This document shows positions 51,745 to 60,384 of a stretch of DNA of 64,000 nucleotides, one piece after another. Both the position numbers and the translations under genes were made by a program. The first letter of the stretch is position 1; every line of letters begins with the position of its first letter. The DNA is from Pseudanabaena sp. UWO311. GTDB taxonomy: Bacteria; Cyanobacteriota; Cyanobacteriia; Pseudanabaenales; Pseudanabaenaceae. Where the stretch lies: the NCBI RefSeq assembly GCF_006937785.1, contig NZ_SJEE01000003.1, positions 1 to 64,000 on the forward strand, given 5' to 3'. The notes beneath the pieces are model-generated. The model did no database searches, was not told the origin of the DNA, and worked only from the letters and a program-made list of their open reading frames with translations.

Positions 51745-52404
51745 ATGGATCTCACTCAAATCGAAACCGATCTCCAAAATCCTGATTTTCAATATCGGCT
51801 GAAAGCGATCGCAGCTCTTAAAGATTATTCAGCAGATATTGCCGTTCCTATCTTAACGAAACAGATAAAAGATCCAGAATTTTTAGTGCGAACCTTTGTT
51901 GCTCGTGAACTCGGTAGACAAAAAACATCAGAATCCTTTGCGGCACTTCTGCAAATCATGCGATTTGACAATACCCCCAATGTTAGAGCAGAAGCAGCTA
52001 ACTCACTATCTCTATTTGATCGAATTTCTGCTTCTCATCTAGTTCAAGCTTTTGTTAAAGATGATCATTGGCTAGTGCGGCGCAGTATCTTAGCGGCTCT
52101 AGTAGAAATGGAATGTCATGAAGAAGTCTTGGAAATTTGTAGTCTTGGGCTAGAAGGAGAGGATGCAGGGGTAAAAGAAGCTTGTATCGATGGCTTAGGA
52201 GCTTTATCTTCATCACGTCAGTCTGATGCAGCTCTTACAAAACTTTTAAGTTTCAAAGATTCGGAATTGGAATATATCCGAGTCAGACTTGCCTATGCCT
52301 TAATGCAATTTGATACTACAGAAGCTAAGGAAGCCATGTCTACGCTCAGACAAGATAGTGACTATCGAGTAGTTGGCGCTGCTATGGAAAATTTACTTCC
52401 TTAA
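51745..52404 (+). CDS. HEAT-repeat protein, bilin lyase / NblB-like
   Basis: A 219-residue all-helical protein made of about six HEAT/PBS-lyase repeats (IAVPILTKQIKDPEFLVRTF; PNVRAEAANSLSLFD; HWLVRRSILAALVEM; LEYIRVRLAYALMQF). This repeat type occurs in CpcE/F-type phycobilin lyases and in NblB-like phycobilisome-degradation factors. Neighbouring pcyA and a phycobiliprotein-like gene supports a role in bilin attachment or turnover. Which of the two cannot be decided. Confidence 0.82.
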   Translation: MDLTQIETDLQNPDFQYRLKAIAALKDYSADIAVPILTKQIKDPEFLVRTFVARELGRQKTSESFAALLQIMRFDNTPNVRAEAANSLSLFDRISASHLVQAFVKDDHWLVRRSILAALVEMECHEEVLEICSLGLEGEDAGVKEACIDGLGALSSSRQSDAALTKLLSFKDSELEYIRVRLAYALMQFDTTEAKEAMSTLRQDSDYRVVGAAMENLLP

Positions 52405-52405
52405 C

Positions 52406-52450
52406 AACAAAAGGGAGTTACGGTGCGAAGCGCCGCAACTCCCTTTTGTT
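52406..52450 (+). terminator. Hairpin after the HEAT-repeat gene
   Basis: 14-bp stem, one mismatch, then 6 bp (52406-52450), tip TGC-GAA-GCG; right arm ends CCCTTTTGTT. Begins 2 bases after the stop. Confidence 0.75.
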
Positions 52451-52487
52451 CTGAGAGATGGTTTGCTATGCAAACCATCTCTCAGAA
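52449..52487. repeat. Second adjacent perfect 18-bp hairpin
   Basis: Arms 52449-52466 and 52470-52487, loop TAT. It directly abuts the previous hairpin. The 250 bases that follow up to the next gene hold a TATACT (52623-52628) that could be a -10 box and nothing else clear. Confidence 0.8.
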
Positions 52488-52738
52488 ACAGTTTCAAGAA
52501 ATTCTGAAATCACATTACTTCAGTTTAGTAATGTGAAAATAGCACTTTCTGATGCTTTTTCATTACTTTAGGTATAGATAAGCATAAAACGTTTGCCAGT
52601 ACATTAATGTGGAACAAAACGCTATACTAAAAGTAACAATGTTTACAGAATTTAATATTGGGATCGCCAAAATTGTGAATAACAACTGGTAGCTCATGCC
52701 AATGTTGAGTGTTCTGGTTAATATAACAGGAGGAGACT

Positions 52739-52945
52739 ATGTCTAATATCCCAACTGGCGGTCAAATGATTTGGAAGCTTGAAGACGGCGAACGTGTCTT
52801 ACATTTACGTCATAACGCAGCGGAACAATGGCGACACTACGAAGATTTCCCTGAATATGCGATGCAAGACCCAGTCGGCTTTTCTAAAGGTATTGCTACT
52901 TTTGTCACATTGCTTAAAAAAGATTGGATTGCCATTAAGTCCTAA
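52739..52945 (+). CDS. Small conserved cyanobacterial protein
   Basis: A 68-residue soluble protein (MSNIPTGGQMIWKLEDGERV...), with a strong ribosome-binding site (AGGAGGAG) 5 bases before ATG. Aromatic and charged, without a known domain. The perfect Shine-Dalgarno suggests high translation. Followed by a terminator. Confidence 0.72.
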   Translation: MSNIPTGGQMIWKLEDGERVLHLRHNAAEQWRHYEDFPEYAMQDPVGFSKGIATFVTLLKKDWIAIKS

Positions 52946-52947
52946 AT

Positions 52948-52980
52948 AAGAGAAAGCGTTGCATTGCACCGCTTTCTCTT
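52948..52980. terminator. Bidirectional terminator
   Basis: 11-bp stem AAGAGAAAGCG / CGCTTTCTCTT around TTGCATTGCAC, followed by TTT, between convergent genes. It ends one base before the stop of the SulP gene. Confidence 0.8.
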
Positions 52981-54735
52981 TTATTCAGCCCAATCATGCC
53001 ATTCGACTTTATTTACTTCCAAATACATATCCACAGCCTGTCCAATTGTGGGAAAGAAGTCATCTTTACCAATCTTGGTGAAGAGTCCGTAACGTTTTAG
53101 GCGATCTTTGGTGGGGCCCTTCATCTCTGCGAAGCATAATTCGATGTGTGCTTCGCATAGGGTTTTATCGAGTTCAGCGATCGCATCGGCAGCCGTAAGA
53201 TCAATATCAGTTACTGGTTCTGCGGCTACTAATACCCATCTTGTGACCGTTGGTGCTGTGGCAACCGCATTCAGCACCCGCTCACAAAAGATTTCGGCAT
53301 TAGCAAAAAACAACGGAGCATCCCAACGAAAGATTACTAACCCAGGGATCTGTCTAGCTTCAGGATGACGTTGGACATCATGGTAGCCTTTGATGCCATC
53401 AATCCGACCAAGCACCGCATAGTGTGGTCTCCATGCACTCCACACAAAAGCAAGTAAAGCCAAACCCACAGCCCCGAAGATACCTTGAATTACTCCCAGT
53501 ATCGCTACACCACAAAAACAGACTATTGATAGAACAAACTCAAATGGTCGTAACAGGTACAGGCGTAAAGTTCCTCTAATTTCAAAAATCCCTAGACCAG
53601 CCGCAAAAACCACTGCACTCAAAGATGCTTGAGGCAAATTCTGTAGTAACGTTGGGGCAAGCCATAAAACTATGGCAATGCAGATCGTACTTACCAAACC
53701 TGTAATCTGCGTTTTTGATCCTGCTGCCTCAGCGACAGGAGTGCGTGACGCACTACTGCTAACCGCAAATCCCTGAAATAAACCTGATCCAATATTGGCT
53801 ATTCCAAGTGCAATTAACTCTTGATTACGATCAACTTTATATCCGCCCCGTATGGCTAAAGTTCGTGATAGTACACTCAAATCCGCGAAAGATACTAAGG
53901 CGATCGCCAAAGCACTAGAAAACAAGGTTTTGAATTCGACAGGAGCAATATTAGGAATTTGAAAAGTGGGTAATCCCTGTGGCAAAGCCCCAACCACGAA
54001 TATTCCTGTTTGCTGGGAGAGGTCGAATATAGAACTAACCACAGTTGCACCAACTACGGCGATCAAAACTCCTGAAATCTTAGGAGCAAGGCGTTTGATA
54101 ATAAGAATTATGATTAGACAAGATAAGCTGATCGCCAGAGCCGTATTGTTAGTCTTCCCATCATAAATGCCCTGCCCAAAGCCAATTATTTCTTCCCAAA
54201 TTGTATTGCCATTCACAGAAAATCCAAACATCTTCGGTAATTGACTGATCAAAACCGTCATTGCAATTCCGTTGAGATACCCATATCGAATTGGTTTAGA
54301 TAGTAGTTCGGTAATAAAGCCAAATTTGACTAGTCCTGCAATAACGCACATTCCCCCCGCAAGAATTGATAACATCCCTGCAAGCGTAATCGCTCGCAGC
54401 GGGTCACCATTAGCTAGTGGCAGCACTGTTGCAGAAATTAGGGGAATCAACGCAGAGTCAGGGCCTAATACCAAAATCCGACTAGGACCAAAAATGGCAT
54501 AGGCAATTAGCGGCACAATTGTGGAATATAGTCCATAAATGGCGGGTAAACCTGCTGCTTCGGCATAACCCATACCTGCGGGAATCAAAATCGCGGTTAA
54601 TACTAGTCCTGCACTGATATCCTGCATTAGCCAAGAGCGTTGATAATTTCTCAACACAGCAATAATTGGCATCCATCTAGCCAACCCATGAGGACGCACT
54701 GCAACTGGAATAATTGGTGGGGGCGTTGTCAACAA
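52981..54735 (-). CDS. SulP family anion transporter
   Basis: A 584-residue transporter. About twelve transmembrane helices (starting WLMQDISAGLVLTAILIPAG and the conserved GMGYAEAAGLPAIYGLYSTI) and a C-terminal STAS domain (about 440-570: GLVIFRWDAPLFFANAEIFC, VTDIDLTAADAIAELDKTL). Members carry sulfate or, in cyanobacteria, bicarbonate (BicA type). Substrate cannot be assigned from the sequence alone. Confidence 0.92.
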   Translation of the reverse strand: MLTTPPPIIPVAVRPHGLARWMPIIAVLRNYQRSWLMQDISAGLVLTAILIPAGMGYAEAAGLPAIYGLYSTIVPLIAYAIFGPSRILVLGPDSALIPLISATVLPLANGDPLRAITLAGMLSILAGGMCVIAGLVKFGFITELLSKPIRYGYLNGIAMTVLISQLPKMFGFSVNGNTIWEEIIGFGQGIYDGKTNNTALAISLSCLIIILIIKRLAPKISGVLIAVVGATVVSSIFDLSQQTGIFVVGALPQGLPTFQIPNIAPVEFKTLFSSALAIALVSFADLSVLSRTLAIRGGYKVDRNQELIALGIANIGSGLFQGFAVSSSASRTPVAEAAGSKTQITGLVSTICIAIVLWLAPTLLQNLPQASLSAVVFAAGLGIFEIRGTLRLYLLRPFEFVLSIVCFCGVAILGVIQGIFGAVGLALLAFVWSAWRPHYAVLGRIDGIKGYHDVQRHPEARQIPGLVIFRWDAPLFFANAEIFCERVLNAVATAPTVTRWVLVAAEPVTDIDLTAADAIAELDKTLCEAHIELCFAEMKGPTKDRLKRYGLFTKIGKDDFFPTIGQAVDMYLEVNKVEWHDWAE

Positions 54736-54832
54736 TGCACCTCAATGTAAGTTTTTAGATAGATTGTCTAGATTACCTAAAAAATGACACTATGCTTAGT
54801 CAAAGTATTGCTGATATAGCAAGTTAAGCGAC

Positions 54833-54867
54833 AAGAGAGTTGCTGCGCAAAGCGCTGTAACTCTCTT
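54833..54867. repeat. Inverted repeat between divergent genes
   Basis: 16-bp stem with one mismatch and one G-T (54833-54848 with 54852-54867), tip GCGC-AAA-GCGC. It lies between divergent genes (SulP and the phosphotransferase), so it is not an obvious terminator. Confidence 0.75.
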
Positions 54868-54919
54868 ATGGGTTTTATGTCCTAACATTAAGTGTCTATA
54901 GCTATGTCACCTAAAAATT

Positions 54920-56044
54920 ATGGGTCAAAACTATCAGTTTGATGAATTCGACAGATTGAAAATTATTGAGATCGCTCACAAGTTCTCTGCTCAAAAACAA
55001 GTTGCTGATATTCAACCCTTTGGCAGTGGCAATATCAATGATACTTTTTTAGTCTCTTTACAAGAAGCTGAAACATATTCCTTTATATTGCAGCGCATAA
55101 ATACGAAGGTATTTCGCGAACCAAAGTTAGTCATGCAGAATATGCGAACCTATGCGAATCATGTGCGCGATCGCATTCAAGACTCGCCATTAGATCGGCG
55201 CTGGGATGTACCGCAAGTATTACAAACTCAGCAGGGTGAAGACTATTGGCAAACTGAAAGCGGAGAGTTTTGGCGATCGCTTAGTTTTATTGCAGATTCG
55301 CAATCCTTTGATGTGATGGAAAGTATTGAGCAAGTGCGAGAATTTGGCTATGCTTTGGGAACTTTCCATCTTCTGACTAGTGATTTAGCGCCAGAGAGAT
55401 TAGCGGATACTTTGGAGGGTTTTCATATTACGCCACGCTATTTTCGCCAGCATGAGGAAGTTCTTGCAAGCAGTAATTTTAAGCGATCGCCTGAAGTCGA
55501 TTATTGTTTGAAATTTGTAAGCGATCGCAAGGGCTTAGCACATATTTTAGAAAATGCAAAAGTAGCTGGGAAATTACCATTGCGAACAATGCATGGCGAT
55601 CCTAAGGTGAATAATATTTTGTTTGATCGGCAGACAAAATTATCGGTGAGTGTGATTGATCTTGATACAGTGAAATCTGGATTAGTACATTATGACATTG
55701 GTGATTGTTTGCGATCGGGATGTAATCCTGCTGGAGAGGAGACGAATCAATGGGAAGATGTTCAATTTGATACGGAACTTTGTCAAGGGATTTTGCAGGG
55801 ATATTTCTCAATGGCGCGATCTTTTCTTACAGAGTATGATTATGCTTATATTTATGATGCGGTTCGCGTGATTACCTTTGAGTTGGGGTTGCGCTTTTTT
55901 ACCGATTATTTAGCTGGAAGCATCTACTTTAATGTTAAATATCCTGAACATAATCTATTGCGATCGCTTGTTCAGTTTCGGTTAGTGGAGAGCATAGAAT
56001 CTCAACAGACAGTTATCAATAAAATTATCAAAGATATAAGATAG
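54920..56044 (+). CDS. APH/choline-kinase-fold phosphotransferase, NahK-like
   Basis: A 374-residue protein kinase-like small-molecule kinase. Nucleotide-binding GSGNINDTF (residues about 36-44), RTMHGDPKVNNILF catalytic loop and SVIDLDTVKSGLVHYDIGD metal-binding segment are intact. Family members phosphorylate N-acetylhexosamines, choline or aminoglycosides; the best guess is a sugar 1-kinase (inference). Confidence 0.85.
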   Translation: MGQNYQFDEFDRLKIIEIAHKFSAQKQVADIQPFGSGNINDTFLVSLQEAETYSFILQRINTKVFREPKLVMQNMRTYANHVRDRIQDSPLDRRWDVPQVLQTQQGEDYWQTESGEFWRSLSFIADSQSFDVMESIEQVREFGYALGTFHLLTSDLAPERLADTLEGFHITPRYFRQHEEVLASSNFKRSPEVDYCLKFVSDRKGLAHILENAKVAGKLPLRTMHGDPKVNNILFDRQTKLSVSVIDLDTVKSGLVHYDIGDCLRSGCNPAGEETNQWEDVQFDTELCQGILQGYFSMARSFLTEYDYAYIYDAVRVITFELGLRFFTDYLAGSIYFNVKYPEHNLLRSLVQFRLVESIESQQTVINKIIKDIR

Positions 56045-56059
56045 AGACATTGCAAAGCA

Positions 56060-56713
56060 ATGTATTCATCGCCGCAAACATATATGGACTCACCTCAAAA
56101 AATCCTAGAATTTCTCGATCTCCGTTTTGATGCGATCGATATGCCTTGTTTTGGCAATGTGAATATTGACTATATTTCTTCCAGATTATTGGCATTTTGG
56201 GATGACAGTCGCTGGTTAATTCTATTTAACTCAATTACTTGGTGTCCAGCGGGCGAAGGATTGACGACGATATTGGAGTGCGTTGGCAACTGCGTACTGG
56301 GAAGACAAGGATTTGATAGCGATCGCTACCTAATTACAGGACAAATTAAATACGATGAAATGCCCAATGATTATCATGTAACCGTGCGTGGCAAGACTAT
56401 TCCTTTATCAGAGTTGAAGATTATTGCACGTCCAGAGCTTTTTTCTGAGTATGAGCCTAATATTGCGATCGCATTATTAGAAAACTATCGTGAAGAGTTA
56501 CTGGCTAATCGAGAAGAATATGGAAAGTTTATTCCCGATGGATTGACTGAGATTTTATGTCTTGATGAATGGCATCATCCTGATTGGGGTTGCCCACCGA
56601 GCCAGACTGAGAGTTTTCCTCTGATTGCTGAAGTTCTATTCACAGGTAATCCTGATTTGTACAAACCGCCAACAAATCCCAATACTGACTGGAGATTTTG
56701 GTTCCCAAAATAA
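56060..56713 (+). CDS. DUF7003-like protein of unknown function
   Basis: A 217-residue protein with the pattern FPLIAEVLFTGNPDLYKPPT near its C terminus and an N-terminal acidic region. I recall similar sequences under DUF7003, with unknown function. Start may be ATG 56084 (MDSPQKIL), 24 bases further in. It follows the phosphotransferase by 15 bases and may share its transcript. Confidence 0.65.
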   Translation: MYSSPQTYMDSPQKILEFLDLRFDAIDMPCFGNVNIDYISSRLLAFWDDSRWLILFNSITWCPAGEGLTTILECVGNCVLGRQGFDSDRYLITGQIKYDEMPNDYHVTVRGKTIPLSELKIIARPELFSEYEPNIAIALLENYREELLANREEYGKFIPDGLTEILCLDEWHHPDWGCPPSQTESFPLIAEVLFTGNPDLYKPPTNPNTDWRFWFPK

Positions 56714-56728
56714 CAAACGAGTGGCGGC

Positions 56729-56787
56729 GCAAATAAGCCAAGAACTGAACTTCTTGGCTTATTTGCTAAAGTCTGCTTCAGCAGACT
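56729..56787. repeat. Two adjacent palindromes of a dispersed repeat
   Basis: A perfect 16-bp stem (56729-56744 with 56751-56766, centred on CCAAGAA..TTCTTGG) then AGTCTGC-TTCA-GCAGACT (56770-56787). The wording matches the interior of the repeat at 63038-63187, so both look like members of the same mobile-repeat family. Confidence 0.7.
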
Positions 56788-56877
56788 AAGGTCGGAACTC
56801 CCAATCAAAAAGATACTGCGATCATCCCAATCCTACTTACTAAAAATCATCTAAGTAGATGTACATAATTAATTACA

Positions 56878-56932
56878 TACCCAAACCCGTAAAGTTTTGC
56901 CCCGCAGGGTCGCAACTTTACGGGTTTGGGTA
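56878..56932. terminator. 19-bp inverted repeat after the Rpn-type gene
   Basis: Arms 56878-56896 and 56914-56932. Lies 20 bases beyond the stop of the minus-strand gene at 56952 and may terminate it. Confidence 0.75.
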
Positions 56933-56951
56933 ATTTATTTTACATAATTAC

Positions 56952-57926
56952 TTATAACCGATGGTTAATATTCTTTAGCCAATTGTGAAGATCTTCCAAA
57001 TTTTCTAAATCAAACAGCGCTTCACTCAATGTATCTAACACATTGGGATCTAGCTGATGCAACTGAACTTTCAGCTCATCGGTTATGATAATTCCTAGTT
57101 TTCGAGATAGTTGTTTGAGCAAAAGTGCTTGTTTACCTTCTTGTATACCTTGAGCCTTTCCTTCTTCTCGACCTTCTTCTCGACCTTCTTCTCTTGCTGT
57201 TTCTACGACACCTTTCATGTCTCGGTAGTACTTTAAGCTGTTTTCATAAGCATCTCTTTCCTCTTGGGAAAAGCTAGCAATTTGGGAGGCTTCAAACAAT
57301 TGAATGAATACATTTTCTTGCAACGGTAAAGGCGGCTCTTCCAATTCGGGTAGATGTTGTAGCAAAAATAACCATTTGTCAAAATGGTCGGTTAGTTGAT
57401 CAATTGATTTCTTAAACTTTGGTAGTTCAAGATAAATAAATTTTAGCTTCTCGTAAAAGACTTTGCCATCTTGATCTTTTAATTCAACAATATGTAATAA
57501 GGTGTCATCGTTTTTATCTTCATCAAAAATAAAGTCTAAAATGCCAATGGCATAGACTGGAGTAAGCTTGTAGTTCCAATTTCCTTTTTCTGCTTGTTCT
57601 TGAATGGGGAAAGTGGAGTAGTAAATGCTACGGTCTTTAAAATAATTATGTTTTGCTTTCTGCATTTCGACAATAAACTTTTCTCCTGTTTCACTTTCGC
57701 AGTAAAGATCGAAAATCGCTTTACGATCAATGGGCGTATTGCCAAGGTTTTCTGTATTACGGTATGTTAAATCTCTGACGCGATGCTGGATGGGTAAAAT
57801 TACATTAAGAAAGTCAATTAATAAGTCTTTGTTTGGCTCAGTTCCAAATAGGCGTTTGAAGCCAAAGTCTGTGAGTAGGTTGATGTATCGATCGCGACTG
57901 AGGCGAATTGACATGGGATTAGACAT
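56952..57926 (-). CDS. Rpn family recombination-promoting nuclease
   Basis: A 324-residue PD-(D/E)XK nuclease (PDDEXK_2 type). LTDFGFKRLFGTEPNKDLLI is the family start, and RKAIFDLYCESETGEKFIVE plus MQKAKHNYF gives the D...ExQ...K active site. A charged REEGREEGREEGK coil (about 242-256) and a DUF4351-like tail follow. The architecture parallels the Rpn/DUF2887 protein at 16847-17758. Confidence 0.92.
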   Translation of the reverse strand: MSNPMSIRLSRDRYINLLTDFGFKRLFGTEPNKDLLIDFLNVILPIQHRVRDLTYRNTENLGNTPIDRKAIFDLYCESETGEKFIVEMQKAKHNYFKDRSIYYSTFPIQEQAEKGNWNYKLTPVYAIGILDFIFDEDKNDDTLLHIVELKDQDGKVFYEKLKFIYLELPKFKKSIDQLTDHFDKWLFLLQHLPELEEPPLPLQENVFIQLFEASQIASFSQEERDAYENSLKYYRDMKGVVETAREEGREEGREEGKAQGIQEGKQALLLKQLSRKLGIIITDELKVQLHQLDPNVLDTLSEALFDLENLEDLHNWLKNINHRL

Positions 57927-58032
57927 GATATATCTGAGCGTATCTGCTAATTGATTCTAACAGATTTCTAATTTCTCGATCTTCAAACTGCGATCGCATT
58001 AACCACAAAAACGCGATCGCAGTTTTCGGATG

Positions 58033-60366
58033 TTATTGTTCCGCAATATTATCAATTTTTCTGGATAATTCAGTCTCCTCGTATGACATAGAAATCATCG
58101 TAGAATTCTGACGAAGATCGTAAAGCCATTCTGCTATATCTGATGTAACCGCAGTAAAGCGAATCCAACCATGAGATAAATCTTCGAGATCAACTTCTAC
58201 GACCTTAGCATAGACATCATCCATTTTTCTTTCTTTTTCGCAATCAATAAAAGTGATCTGCAAGTTCGTTAAAGGTTCTAAAGTGGTATCAACTCGTATT
58301 TCTGCATTATTAGCCGAAAGCTTGATGAGATTGCCTGTATAGCTCTTTGCTTTAACATGCTTTCCTTCGATCGCATTCCATTCCATCGCAATAGGTTGGA
58401 CTAATGACACCAAGTGTTCCTTGTCTTCAGGCAACACGAGGTCATTTATAGAGCCAATATCAAACATAACGATCGCATCATTAAATCCCTTCGGCTTGAC
58501 ACGCATTTGAGCATCAATGCGAACGATTTCTTTGATCTGATTGAAAACCGCTTCAGAAACTAGGATTTGTCCGCCAACAGTATATGATTCAATTCTTGAT
58601 GCTAAGTTGACATTGCTACCCATAACTGTATATTTAGCCCGTCGTTGCGAACCGATGTTACCCGCTAACACTTCGCCTGTATGTATGCCAATCCCCATTT
58701 GTAGGGCAGGGATCTGCATAGTTTCCAATTCAGCATTAACTTCATTCATGGCTAGTTGCATGGCGATCGCACAGGTGACAGCTCGTTGAATATCATCTTG
58801 TCGCTGAATGGGTGCACCAAACATCACAAAGATGCCATCACCGACGAACTCGTTGATTGTGCCTTTGTACTTAGTAATTACTTCGGTCATCACATCAAGA
58901 TAGAGCGAGATCGCTTTAACGCCTTGTTCTGGTTCAACATTCTCAAATAGAGCCGAAAAACCTCGCAGGTCGGAAAATAGCAATGTTACTTTCCGCTTCT
59001 CTCCGCCTAAGTTTAAACCTTCAGGCGTTTCTAAAAGATTGGAGACTACTTCATCAGTCAAATAGCGTCCGAATACCTGCCGAATTTTGTGGACACTTCG
59101 TGCCGTATAACTCGTAGCTAAGATCGCCGAAATAAATAATGCTAGTAAGGCAGGAACTAAAGGAATCCACCACCCCTGCAAAAATGCGATATAACTACAA
59201 AAGGCGAGCCCACTGCCGAATATTAAGATCGCTAGAGTTCCCCAAGGCAATTGCAGTAGCTGCTTGTGTTTATTCTTCTGTTTTGTATAACGACTAATGC
59301 AGTATATTAGCCCTCCAGCGATCGCCCAGACTGAAATCCACAGGTATTCCATTGGCTTTGACCAAACTTGGAGAATCGGTCTTCCTTCAATGGCGCTGCT
59401 GATTAATTGGCTAGCAATATTCGCATGGAGTTCGACTCCATTGGTTACTGTGAAGGACTTCCCGAAGGTAGAGTTGTTATGGGGGGTGATAAAATAATCA
59501 CTGCTGCTTTCTGCGGTAACTCCGATCAGTACAAGGCGATCGCGAAAAATGTCTTTAGGGATTTGTTCTTCCAGCACTTGTGTTAGCGAAACTGTGCGAA
59601 AGCCATCAGGGAAATTACGGTAATTTGCTAACAGTTTATAACTTTCAGTTTTAGAGCCTTCTGTCTTAGAATCTTCTATCTTAGAACCTGTTGCGCCAGA
59701 GCTAACGTAACCTCCGTCATTCGCCCTAAATGGAACGAGTATTGCTTTCCCAAATTTATATTTTAGCGTTTTTGCATCTAGTAATTCAGGTTCGATTTTT
59801 TCGGCTTTGAGATATTTCTCGGCTAGGCTTGCACTGAGACTCTCAAATACTTTACCGCGCTTATCTGTGAGTGACAAAAAAACGCGGCGAATCTTGCCAT
59901 CGCCATCGGGAAGAAGATCGTTAGCGGCTACTTGATTGAGTTTTTCAAGAATGGGGGAAGCGGAAACACCAGTTCCCACTACCTTACGAATCCCAACCAA
60001 ATTTGGGGTGGATTTGAATACGGCAATTAATTCTTGATGTCCAGGTTCTACTGGTAAATCGCGATAGATATCTAACCCGATCGCTCTTGGTTGCTGTTGC
60101 TTGATGATATTTAGCAGTTTGGCTAAATTAGCATCAGTAATTGGCGAGTTGTATTTTTGAATATCGGACTCATCAATTGCGACGATGACAATGCGATCGT
60201 CGGTCTTTTCTGGTGGTTGCAATTGAAAGAATAAATCGTAGGCAGATAGCTCCAATGGCTGTAACAGTCCTACAAAGCGAAGTCCTAATATAATTCCTGT
60301 TGTGGCAGGGACGGTTATGAGGACATCTCGCCATTTCCAAAGTTGCTTTTTGAGGTCGATCCACAT
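58033..60366 (-). CDS. CHASE2-adenylate/guanylate cyclase
   Basis: A 777-residue membrane receptor cyclase. An N-terminal helix, an extracellular CHASE2 domain (YDLFFQLQPPEKTDDRIVIV and RLVLIGVTAESSSDYF), three transmembrane helices (about 340-430), and a class III catalytic domain. Metal Asp residues are in LFSDLRGF and FVGDGIFVMFG; KYTVMGSNVNLASRIES supplies the adenine lysine and catalytic Asn/Arg, so it looks active. The C-terminal 120 residues (NLIKLSANNAEIRV, GWIRFTAVT) resemble a PilZ-type beta-barrel without the c-di-GMP motifs. Expected product: cAMP. Confidence 0.93.
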   Translation of the reverse strand: MWIDLKKQLWKWRDVLITVPATTGIILGLRFVGLLQPLELSAYDLFFQLQPPEKTDDRIVIVAIDESDIQKYNSPITDANLAKLLNIIKQQQPRAIGLDIYRDLPVEPGHQELIAVFKSTPNLVGIRKVVGTGVSASPILEKLNQVAANDLLPDGDGKIRRVFLSLTDKRGKVFESLSASLAEKYLKAEKIEPELLDAKTLKYKFGKAILVPFRANDGGYVSSGATGSKIEDSKTEGSKTESYKLLANYRNFPDGFRTVSLTQVLEEQIPKDIFRDRLVLIGVTAESSSDYFITPHNNSTFGKSFTVTNGVELHANIASQLISSAIEGRPILQVWSKPMEYLWISVWAIAGGLIYCISRYTKQKNKHKQLLQLPWGTLAILIFGSGLAFCSYIAFLQGWWIPLVPALLALFISAILATSYTARSVHKIRQVFGRYLTDEVVSNLLETPEGLNLGGEKRKVTLLFSDLRGFSALFENVEPEQGVKAISLYLDVMTEVITKYKGTINEFVGDGIFVMFGAPIQRQDDIQRAVTCAIAMQLAMNEVNAELETMQIPALQMGIGIHTGEVLAGNIGSQRRAKYTVMGSNVNLASRIESYTVGGQILVSEAVFNQIKEIVRIDAQMRVKPKGFNDAIVMFDIGSINDLVLPEDKEHLVSLVQPIAMEWNAIEGKHVKAKSYTGNLIKLSANNAEIRVDTTLEPLTNLQITFIDCEKERKMDDVYAKVVEVDLEDLSHGWIRFTAVTSDIAEWLYDLRQNSTMISMSYEETELSRKIDNIAEQ

Positions 60367-60384
60367 GATTAAGTTTTGGAGCCT

